Positions 44,138 to 53,018 of a stretch of DNA of 53,640 nt are shown one piece after another. A model generated the notes under the pieces. That model was not told where the DNA came from. It worked only from the letters and a program-made list of their open reading frames with translations, and made no database searches. Where the stretch lies: positions 1 to 53,640 of the forward strand of contig JAAVTG010000160.1 in NCBI GenBank assembly GCA_011947345.1, in the 5' to 3' direction. The position numbers and the translations under genes are program-made. Source of the stretch: Phytophthora quininea. Taxonomy: Eukaryota > Oomycota > Peronosporomycetes > Peronosporales > Peronosporaceae. How positions within the stretch are numbered: the first letter of the stretch is position 1; the number at the start of each line of letters is the position of its first letter.

Positions 44138-45579
44138 CAGGCATGCTCAAACGGGGCATTTTGAAAGTCGATGGGATTTGATGTAAAATGGGCAGAGTTG
44201 GGAAACTTCAAAGGGGCATAGCACAGGAAATGTATAGAATTGCCAGAAAGCCGTAAAGGGCACTAACTTACGCATGGAAATGTAAGTGAGGTTAGCCTAC
44301 GCACGCTCTGTTGGATCAGAAACTCACTGTTGTGCTATAACCTTCTTGCTTGACTCCAATCTGTCCGCCAGCTCCATGACTTCGAAGTATTGACGCGCTT
44401 GCAGTTCTCCTGTGGACCAGCTACACCGTTTAGCGTACTGAAATCCCCTTCCACAGTATGGGTTCCTGGAGCAATACTTGCGAGACCAACAGCAAATTCG
44501 ATGAGCGCTCCAAATTCACCACAAGGTTCGACTTTAGCCCACGCGTCTTCAAGCGACAGATCACCTTGATCCTTCACCTTTCTGCAAACATCACGCTTTA
44601 GCTTGTATTCGTGGATCAGGTTCTTGCGCTGGCTCCAGATCTCCTCGGTTGCCGATTCACCTAGGTGTTCTTGCAATTTTGCTGAATGAGCGATCAGCAG
44701 ACGACGGAACGCTCCATCCGTACACTTCACGATGTCAATCGGCCTCGTTGGGGCGCATCGCGGGTCTCTACTGCAATATCGAGCTTGATATCGGCAATTC
44801 CATCGATCATCACGGTCAGAGCTGTAGTAACAGCTTCCACCAAGTCTTGCTGACTCGTTGATTGCTGGGATTCAGTCGGTTCATTTACTTCATTGAGTTG
44901 TGGCATGTCTTCACCCTCGTGGGAACTCGGGGTATCTTCGTCTACCATGTCCGCCAGATGCGCTGAAACTTCCAAAGCCTCTTCGCCGTCTTGATGCTCG
45001 TGGATGTTTGGTTGGTCCAGAGCCATGCCAGCGAAACCCACTTCAGCTCCTTGACGGCATGTATGAACATTGTGGTGTCCCGTGGCAATCTTGTCCAATA
45101 GGTCTCTTGAGTGAAGGCAGCACCACTGCAAATGCTCGGAGACCTTTGCTGAGTCGACAGTTGGCGCACCTTCGTCATTTCGCTTTCAAATTTCAACGCC
45201 AGCAATAAGTGGAGTTCGTCCAGAGCAGCGTATTGTTCGCGCATAGTAACCGTCTTATACTGCAGCTTGCGAAAGCAGGCGCGGATCTTCTCGGTCAACT
45301 TGCAGACCACAAATAGGCACAACCACCATGCGTCACTCGATTTCGTGTAAGCCTTTTCGTCTTGGTCAATCCCAATACGAACGTAGTTCTTCAACAGAAA
45401 GTGGCATGCATCGTGTATCAACCCCCAACGACCCCCAACGTGTCGGTGAGTATGTAGGTAACAGCAAATGTTGGCTGGAGAGCTCCTTCAACAGCCTAGA
45501 ATCCGAGCGGCAAAATGGGCGCCCCTGGAGAGTTTCAAAAGGGTTTTTATGTGCATAATGCCCCAATAGAGCATGCCTG
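44138..45579 (-). mobile_element. hAT-like DNA transposon, unit 3 copy, inverted
   Basis: 1442 bases, reverse orientation to the other copies. Perfect 8-base duplication GATATTTG at 44130-44137 and 45580-45587; the empty site with one GATATTTG is present in unit 1 (about 30912) and unit 2 (about 38992). Substitutions relative to the other two copies are more frequent than between units, in keeping with an independent insertion. Confidence 0.9.
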
Positions 45580-45879
45580 GATATTTGATATCGCAGGTGT
45601 GGGAAGCATTTCGGCAAGTGCTGATCCTGCATGGGCGAACCCAGTCACGTGTCTCGGGCAGTACTCTAATCTAAGCGTTGACCACACAGCCCAGAGCTTC
45701 ACGCCCCACGACAAATTCGCAAGAACTGTCGTTTAGGGTCGTGCAGATTTCGGATGTCATCGAGCAACTTTCGGACAACACTCCCAATTCCTCTCAGCAG
45801 CGGATGTCATGTGACAACCTTCGTGCAACCATTCTAGACGAAACGTCAACAACGGCGGCCCAGGACTCGCGGAAGAGCA

Positions 45880-47885
45880 CGACCACGCCCAGGTGACGTT
45901 GCTGCACGTGGGATACGCGCTGCTCAACACTGACGGCACAGATAAGAGGAGGAAACACGACAACCCATTGGGTTAGACTTCCTACAGTTTTCCAGCGCCA
46001 GAGTCCATCGGTGTGGACTCAGCCATGATGCGAAAGGACACCAAGGACAAGCACTTGGCCGCCGACCACCTGGTCAGGGCGCTGAAGTTCAGCAGCTGAA
46101 GACCAGCTCCTAAGTGGCAGGGCTGCTCAAGAGCAACGAGACGGACGAGAACCAAGTCAAGGAGGCGGTGTACTACATTCGAGGCGGCCGAGCCATAATG
46201 GACTTACAAGTACGGCTAGGACCTGGTCGCTCTTGCCGAGGCAGGCAAGATCGGTCGAATAATTCGGCGCGGTGAACCAAGAGCAGCCCTGTGCTGATGG
46301 TGAGTCTAGTGTTGGTAAGACTGCCATCGTGGAGGGCCTGGCCCTCCGTATCGTGGTCAGCCGCTGACCAACGCTGACCGTCAGCGATGTGCCTGAGTCG
46401 CTGGATTGCAAGCTGAGATCGCCGAAGCCAAGTACCGCGGCGAGTTTGAGGAGCGATTGAACACTGTGCCGAAGGAAGTGAAGGAGCGCGAACGCAAGAT
46501 CATCTTGTTCATCGATGAGATGCATCTGGTTTTTGGCGCCGGTGGGCATGAAGCGCTTCTTGGTTTACCGAACAGCGAGATTGGCAGCAGCGACGATCGC
46601 CGAATCCAGGACCTGCAAGCTGTGGTGCGACTCGCAACACTCTTTCAGCCCTCGTAGAATGGTCACGGTGTCCGTCGCTGATGGCTCCTTCACAAGCATT
46701 TGCTGGAAACGACACTCGAATGCCTTCTCCACATGCTCCCGATATTCGCCCAGCGTCGTTCCACCGATGCATCGCAGTTCACCACGCGCAAGCAAGCTTC
46801 AGCAGGTTGCCAATGTCCATCGCTACCGAAGTCTGTACAAGGCAATCGACAGCATCGATGAAGCGTGCGCTAATGTCTATGTCCAGCCAGTGATAGATGA
46901 ATTGGAGCGTCGCTAACTGCAACTTCAGGTCGAGGCCACTGCGGTGGCAAAGGAGATGGATACGATGAGCCAAGCAGCGTTTGAAAAGATTGAACAACAT
47001 TCAAGAGGAGTTAAAGCCGCTGATCCTTCGTCACCAAGTGTAGAAGGCCCGTGACAACGAAATGCGAGATCGTCGCTTGCAGCTCAAGGTGGAGCAAGCC
47101 AACCGCAACCAAGACTTGCACCCTCGCCGGTCTGCCGTTCTACGTTATCTCCGACGTCAAGCGCCGGGTTGCAGGAGCTGATCAAGCCAAGAAGCGTCAA
47201 GACGAGCACAAGATGGTTGAAGAAGTGGTTCGGGAAGAACAAATCTGCAGGGTGGTGGCTCGGTGGACGGGCATTCCTGTGCGCCGAATGGATTAAAAGG
47301 TACTCGAAGGTGCTGAACATTTTGCTGCAGCTGCTAGGCGGCGGTCGTCTGACGGACCCTCGTGACATGGTCGAAACGGTGGTCATCACGACGTCCAACA
47401 TTGGCGCTCAGCCCTTGCCGTTCAAGAATGGAGTGTCACCACATGTGAGCAAGAAGACGAAGACCGAAAACGACTGTGTACACGAAGATAACGAGACCCA
47501 GTGCAAGTTCGCTAAGCAACGCGTGGTGGTTCTGCTGCAGCTGCGCCGCATGGTTCGTCCGGAGCTGCTCAATCGCCTAAGGGATCATGAGTCTCATGAT
47601 GTTAACCCTCTCTATCGAACGCCGTTGACCGTGCGGGGTGTTTGAGCCGCTCGGCCGCGTCAACCTGCCCCTGCTGCTGCTGCTGCTCAAGCTTCTGAAG
47701 GAGTCGCAGATCTCGGTGAACGTCATCATCAGCGCGCTGTACGTGGTTCTGGACGAAGCCTACGAGCTGCAGTACGGCGTGCATCCTATCAACCGCTACA
47801 TCGCCGTTGTGACCGACCTGAGCAAGCTCACCAACTCGGAGCAAGAACCACGTAGACCGACGGCAAGTTGTCATTCAACGTCATG
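45880..47885 (+). pseudogene. Scrambled ClpB/Hsp101 disaggregase pseudogene
   Basis: Relics of an AAA+ chaperone of the ClpB/Hsp104 type occur in the correct overall order. These are N-domain words (LLHVGYALLNTDG, LAADHLVRALKF), a Walker A relic (GESSVGKTAIVEGLALRIV), AEAKYRGEFEERL, Walker B LFIDEMHLVFGAG, then an inverted block. After it come KAIDSIDEACANV and the coiled-coil start, WTGIPVRRMD, ILLQLLGGGRLTDP...TSNIGAQ, RPELLNRL and the C-terminal LDEAYELQYGVHPINRYI. Many stops, frame breaks and deletions make it non-functional; intact genes are about 2.7 kb. The product would have been a cytosolic heat-shock disaggregase. Confidence 0.85.
46547..46800 (-). pseudogene. Inverted internal block of the ClpB pseudogene
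   Basis: Minus-strand reading gives [52 protein letters not shown] and [14 protein letters not shown]. In ClpB these follow directly after the Walker B segment and precede KAID.IDEACANV, exactly the segments on either side here. So about 250 bases were inverted in place. Confidence 0.85.
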
Positions 47886-48877
47886 GACACCGACATGACC
47901 CGTAAGTGCCTCCGTTATTGAGATGATTCAAGAAGGAATAGTGAAGCCCGATCAAACAGACTCACGACGAAACAGTGTTGTACTCATTTATTTTTCCTTC
48001 GAGCTGCGAACCCCCGGGTGAACCACCCGGTCCCCTAATTTTGTAAGGAGCAAAAGGAGCGGATGCTTTGCCTCGACCAGAGCGTCCTGCAGTCCGATAT
48101 CTTCATTTGCCTACTATTGCGTGAGGCGATGAAAGCTTTATCGAGTACCGGGAAGTCTTCCTTCTCCCTGTCGCAAGTGCTTTACACGCTATTACGGCGA
48201 GTTGCTTCCTAAGAGGTTCATCGCGACAGCTGGAAAGCGCACGCGTGTTTAATCGTGCTGGGAGGGCACGTAAAGGTTGCTGCTTGTCATGGCGACACGG
48301 TGCTCTGCTAGTAACAAAGAGCTTGCTTAGACACCACTCATTTGTTGGAGAGACAGAGAGCTGCGCAGTCCACGACGTCTTGTCCACCTGGTCTCCGATT
48401 CGAGCAGCAATCCGTTCGAACCAATAGAGACGATCAGCCGTCAGCGACTTCCACTGCTGCCGAGGTCTCTTGGTACGCCACTTGCGGTCGACGTAACATC
48501 GGATCTCGAGGAAGTTTGCTATGGCTCTACCAGCGTCGGTTGGATCGTTACCGTGAAAGCCTTAATGCCCGTGAGGTGGAAGTATTGCGTGAAGATCACT
48601 ACTCCAGCATCGAAAAGCGATGAGTCTCCAATCCAGTTAATGGTGTTGCCATCTCGTGGGTGGCAACGTAAGTAACTTGAGGCATTTTGCAGCGTGACTA
48701 AGAGTCGGTTGTCGGTGTACGAAGGTCTCAATTGAGTCGGACAGGTCGCGACGTTGCACGCGCAAATCCAGCCACGCAAAGTAGGACTTCATCCAACCAA
48801 CAAACTTACGACCGCTTCAAGACGACTGCAAATCCAGATGGCACCACCGCTAACGACGATGGCGACTCGACCATCTG

Positions 48878-49075
48878 GTGGACGACTGGCAAAACGAGTT
48901 AGAAGAGCGATCGTCAGCCAACGGAGACCAAGAACTCCTGAACCGGATGCAGCTTGCCGTGCAACGTCATGCAGCGCACACACCCGTTAGTGACTTGGGT
49001 CAGATTTGGGACTTGGACGCCACCACTGTAGGTAGAGGACAGTGGGGCGTTCACGTCGTCTTCAGCATCGTTTGA
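48878..49075 (+). other. Open stretch preserved only where the hAT is absent
   Basis: This 65-codon open frame crosses the empty hAT site and reads MDDWQNELEERSSANGDQEL, then VSDLGQIWDLDATTVGRG. In units 1 and 2 the hAT splits it. It ends just before the SP-H leader region. I recognise no family; it may be the last exon of a degraded gene in the unit's upstream part. Confidence 0.3.
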
Positions 49076-49088
49076 TGTTGGTTCACTC

Positions 49089-49105
49089 AACCATTCTGCT
49101 TTTTG
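49089..49105 (+). promoter_or_regulatory. Initiator-like element of SP-H
   Basis: Same AACCATTCTGCTTTTTG word as before SP-F and SP-G, about 30 bases before the ATG at 49133. Confidence 0.45.
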
Positions 49106-49132
49106 CTGGGCTCTTCATACTCGGCGCTTTCG

Positions 49133-50977
49133 ATGAGGGTTCTCAAGACGCTAACACTCTTTAAGGCCCTGGCAGTACTCGCCATTTTTGCTTCTGCGGG
49201 CTCCGACTGTGACGCAGCTTTCCAGGGCGATGTCTCGACGGCGCTCGCTTCAACTGCGACTGCGCAGACAGAGACCAACTCAACGACAAACCAAGCGGCC
49301 TCCTCGCCATCCTTAGCCGGAAAGGAGTCTACTAACGACATGACACTCCAAGCTTTGGCTGGAATTGCATCGACTTCGTCCAACACCGTTCAAAGTGAGT
49401 CGAATGGGACCGCTACATCTGCGGCGACGGACTCAACGCAGCAGTCCACTGTCACCACCACCACCACCACCACCTCGACCTCTTCGTCTGTGACTCAGCT
49501 CGATAGCACCACGACGTCGCCGCTGCTTCCGAACTGGGTCGGCATAGTCGACCCGTCCGATGACGCCTGCTACCGCAAAACGTACATCTCCAACACGTGC
49601 TCGGTGGGCTACGCCTTCGACAACATCGCGACCTGCTGGGCCCAGTGTCCTCTCAACTACCCCGTCGAGTGCGGCATGGAGTGCATCCCGCAGAGCGAGG
49701 ACTGTGCCTTAGAAATCATCGGCAAGGTCGAGTCTGTGGCCACTGTGGCGCTGAATGCCGCGACGTCGGGTGTGTTCGTGGAGCTCAGTACCGCCAGCAA
49801 GGCCGTGCAACAAGGCGTCAAGTGCGGCCAGCAGCTTTTCACGGTGGTGGATGACATCGTCAGCTACGCAAAGGAGTTGGAGACGAACTTCCCCAACGGC
49901 ACGGAAGAGCAGATCATCTCGCTCTTGAACAACTCGGACATTGTGGTCAAGGACCTCCCCACCGCCGTGTGTGTCTGCCTCGGTCTGGACGTCCCAACCG
50001 ACTACCTCAACTTGGCGTCCGATGTCGTTAGCGTCATCGACAAAGTGTTGATCCAGGTGGTGGAGAAAGGGTCGTCGTTGTTGAGTGTCGAGACTTTCAT
50101 GACCTTCGTCAGTGCGATCGGTGCCGGTAGTTCGGTGGAGACTCTGGACGAGGACGACACTAACACACTGAAGAACCTCATCTCCGAGGGCAAGACTTGT
50201 GGCACCGAGCTGCAGTCGATCATCTCCAAGGTCTCCCAGGCCATCGCGGACATCAAGACGGCGGATTCGACGTCCACCGCCAGCGCGATTCGTCTCGCGA
50301 TGAAAGAGTCGTCGCTGTTCCTGACCGAGATCCCCACCGTGACCACCAACTGTATGCAGAATATCTCCAGCGACGCCTACACTGTGCGCGATCAGCTCCG
50401 GAAGGCGTTGGGTGTCATCACCGACAATCTGATCGACTCGTCCGACGACGACAGCGGCAACGCTTTGTCCACGGCCGACTACATCCTCAAGGTGGCCGAC
50501 ATGGGGCTGGATGTGATCGCAATGTTCGACCCCACGGGCATCGCCGCCATGCTCGCAGAGTTCATTCAGCCAATCTGCGGACCGACGTCTTTCATCGGCG
50601 AGATCGACGATGGATCGCTTGCGGATGCGCTTGCGCTGGTCGCGGACGGCGACGCATTCGCTGGTAGTTCTGGTACTTGGACCCACGCCGGTGATGGTGC
50701 GGTGGTGATCACTTTCGAGAGCTCCGACACGGAAGACGTGAGCGTGGAGATCCACTCGGCCGGGGAGACCATCGACTCGGTGAAGGTCGCTAAAGGTTCG
50801 ACCGTCACTTGGAACTCGACGATCTCTGAACTGCAGGACAAGACCATGTACTTCGACCGTTGGCGTCCGGGTCTTCTTGGTCTCCCTGGATCAGGAGGTG
50901 GCTCGCTTGTGTTCTGGGTCCCAAGATCATCCGCCGGCGGCCACATTGACCTCGTCGCCAAGATCAACGTCAGCTAA
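49133..50977 (+). CDS. SP-H: secreted cysteine-rich family protein, intact, different leader
   Basis: 614 codons. The mature protein is almost identical to SP-F and SP-G (I see three base changes after the leader, including DRWRPG for DRWSPG and a Val to Ile). The leader is clearly different (MRVLKTLTLFKALAVLAIFA), with about a dozen substitutions within 80 bases. DRWRPG is the family-typical form, so SP-H is probably closer to the ancestral sequence and SP-F/SP-G carry a derived Ser. It has the shared Ser/Thr-rich linker, seven-cysteine module and Gly-rich C-terminal loop. The upstream region differs because the hAT is absent at the proximal site. Confidence 0.9.
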   Translation: MRVLKTLTLFKALAVLAIFASAGSDCDAAFQGDVSTALASTATAQTETNSTTNQAASSPSLAGKESTNDMTLQALAGIASTSSNTVQSESNGTATSAATDSTQQSTVTTTTTTTSTSSSVTQLDSTTTSPLLPNWVGIVDPSDDACYRKTYISNTCSVGYAFDNIATCWAQCPLNYPVECGMECIPQSEDCALEIIGKVESVATVALNAATSGVFVELSTASKAVQQGVKCGQQLFTVVDDIVSYAKELETNFPNGTEEQIISLLNNSDIVVKDLPTAVCVCLGLDVPTDYLNLASDVVSVIDKVLIQVVEKGSSLLSVETFMTFVSAIGAGSSVETLDEDDTNTLKNLISEGKTCGTELQSIISKVSQAIADIKTADSTSTASAIRLAMKESSLFLTEIPTVTTNCMQNISSDAYTVRDQLRKALGVITDNLIDSSDDDSGNALSTADYILKVADMGLDVIAMFDPTGIAAMLAEFIQPICGPTSFIGEIDDGSLADALALVADGDAFAGSSGTWTHAGDGAVVITFESSDTEDVSVEIHSAGETIDSVKVAKGSTVTWNSTISELQDKTMYFDRWRPGLLGLPGSGGGSLVFWVPRSSAGGHIDLVAKINVS

Positions 50978-51110
50978 CTGGACGTACAAGTAGTCGAAGA
51001 AAGACTCAAACCTGAAGCAGCTACGGGTACTTAACCTTTCAAAACTACAGCTTTCATCGGTCAAACTCACACGCAGATATCTGCGTGCGCTCATAATTTA
51101 TTTCGTCTAT

Positions 51111-52972
51111 CTAACTAACGTTAATCTTCACTCTCATCTCCAGGTGGCCTGCGGAAGCTCGAGGAATCCACATTTTCAAAGACCCACCCCTTTTCCAGGC
51201 AACCTCAGAAACCCCGGACGCCATCGGTCCAAGTACAGGGTCTTGTCCTGCAATTCCTGCACTGTAGACGTCCATTTGACCGTCTCGCCGGCATCGACAC
51301 AAACTTTATCGATCTTCTTGCCGCCCGAGTGGATCACCACTGTGACGTCTTCGACGTCGGAGCTCACAAACGTGATGGAGACGACCCCGTCGCCTTCTTT
51401 GGTCCAAGTACCCGCCGTTCCGTTAAAAGCGTCGTCCATGGTCTCCAGTCCGAGGGCTTCGCGGAGAGTTCCATCGTCGATCTCGCCGAGGTATTCAGTA
51501 GGGCCGCAGATCGGTTGGACGAGATGGAAACCCAAGTAGGCGATGCCCAGCGGGTCGAACGCGGAGAGAACCTGCAGCCCCAAGTTGGCGATCTGCGTGT
51601 TGTACTCTCTCTTGAGCATTGCTGTGCCCATGTCGGTGGTTGACGTGTCGATGAGCTGGTCGATAATGACCCCGAAGGTCTTGCGGAGCACGTCGCGCGT
51701 CTGGTACGCGGCCTTTTCCGTCTTGTTGGCCAGCAGCTCCCCAGACAGTTATTGGTGATCATCGGGACGTCGTGCATAGCGATCGACGAGTGGCTCATGA
51801 AGGTGCGAATGTCCTCGTTGGTAGCTTGCGGGTTCTGCTCCCGCACGGCGTTGACCATGGCCACGACTCGATCTGTCAACTTCTTGAGTTGGTAGCCACA
51901 GGTCGACCCGGACTCGATCAAGGACGTGGCGTTGGCGACGCTCGGAGTCCAAGTGCTGCGTCACATTCCCCAGAGCAGTGGAGCCCAAGAAGTTGAGAAA
52001 TGATCGAGCGGAGCTCATGACGAGCTCCCTGTTGATCATGAGCTGCTTGATGAAGGTCTCGACGGTGGTCACCACCAAATCGGCGAGTCTGGCGGCGAAC
52101 GGGACTTCGTAGCCCAAGCAGGCTGCCACGGCGACCGGCAGGTCGACCAGGAACATGTCGGTCTGGTACAGCATGGCGTATATTTCTTCTTTGGTGCCGT
52201 TGGTCGCGTACTGCTGTCGGAAGCGCAGATATCGCGTGATTCCTTCGGCGATATTGAAGAGATTGAGGACGCAGAGCAGCCCCTTCCTGAGCGTCTTGAA
52301 TGTCTTGTAAATGCCACCAAAGACTCCGATCGTAGCTGCGTTGAATGCCACAAAGCCTGCGTTCGTGACTTTGGTCAACACGTTCAAAGTGCAGTCGTCG
52401 TTCATCGGGATGCACTCGGCGAGGCACGCGACTGGGTAGGCGATCGGACACTGCGCCCAGCACGCCCTCCCGATGTTATTGTAGCCTTGAGTACAGCCGC
52501 CTGCGCTGTTAACTTTGTGCGTCTTGCGGAAGCAAGCAGTGTCGGTGATGTCTCCGATGGTGGACCCCACCCAGTTGGGAGGGATTGGGACCGTGGTGAC
52601 GTTGGAATATGTGATAGCAAATGTATCTTCAGGTTGAGCATTGGAGAATGAGGACCCGTACGCACGCAGCGCACTCCCTATCGCCGCGGTGACCGCGTCG
52701 TCGCCTACGGGCAGCGCTGCTCCTCCTGAAGAGCCAGAATGTCCTGAATCCCGAGAGCTGCTGTCGTTACTGTCAACGGTTGTCATGGCCCGCCGCTCCT
52801 CCTTGGCCACCGCGGTGACAGGCCTCGCCACTCCCGGTTTTTCCTCGTCAACACTTGAGCCTTCCACAGTTCTAAACGTTCTTGTCGCTAGAGTGTTCGC
52901 TGCTTTGATGCAGTCCAATGCAATGGTCAGGACCAGAATCAGCATCACCCGTGTCAAAGCCTTCGCGATCAT
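51111..52972 (-). CDS. SP-I: divergent secreted family protein, frame-broken
   Basis: The most divergent member. The ATG at 52972 opens MIAKALTRVMLILVLTIALD, then a long linker (SNDSSSRDSGHSGSSGG). The cysteine module reads PNWVGSTIGDITDTACFRKT, RACWAQCPIAYPVACLAEC; CGMEC is replaced by CLAEC. The middle includes RYLRFRQQYATNGTKEEIYA and a long open run to about 51960. Breaks near 51960, 51740 and 51185 are needed to reach GSTCGYQL, ITNNC, PICGPTEYLGEIDDG, LYLDRWRPGFLRLPGKG and HLEMRVKINVS at stop 51111. The upstream in-frame GTG at 53014 is less likely than the ATG, because an initiator lies between 53003 and 53018. It is convergent with SP-H, 130 bases apart. Confidence 0.75.
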
Positions 52973-53002
52973 ACTCGAGACTTCCCGCGTCCGTGTCTCG
53001 AG

Positions 53003-53018
53003 TGCAAAATTCACAATG
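53003..53018 (-). promoter_or_regulatory. Oomycete initiator (Inr) of SP-I
   Basis: The minus strand reads TCATTGTGAATTTTGC, a good fit to the Inr pattern, about 30-45 bases upstream of the ATG at 52972. Confidence 0.55.

Larger units (their letters stand above)
45716..48038 (+). mobile_element. Helitron-like insertion carrying ClpB fragments
   Basis: A 2323-base insert interrupts unit 3 at GACAAA/TTTTG. The unbroken site is in unit 1 (about 31050) and unit 2 (about 39128), with no target duplication. It starts TTCGCAAG and ends with hairpin CCGGGTG-AAC-CACCCGG (48014-48030) and TCCCCTAA. A 3' hairpin about 10 bases before CTRR, insertion between A and T, and no duplication are Helitron traits. 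The 5' end is TTC rather than TC, so the boundary may be one base further in (a T/T site, as in Helentrons). No Rep/helicase is present, so it would be non-autonomous. Confidence 0.55.
43588..51026 (+). repeat. Unit 3 of tandem triplication
   Basis: It starts at the same AAGCGCAAGG and ends at CTACGG after SP-H, without the 22-base filler. It is 7439 bases; subtracting the hAT with its duplication (1450) and the Helitron-like insertion (2323) leaves 3666, i.e. 3688 with the filler. The hAT site used in units 1 and 2 is empty here (about 48966), and the hAT lies instead at 44138. Confidence 0.92.

Noticed and set aside
45716..45719. AATT as a 4-base target duplication of the ClpB-bearing insert
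   Set aside because: The apparent duplication is explained by the AAATTTT target itself. A clean A/T split reproduces the empty site exactly without any duplication.
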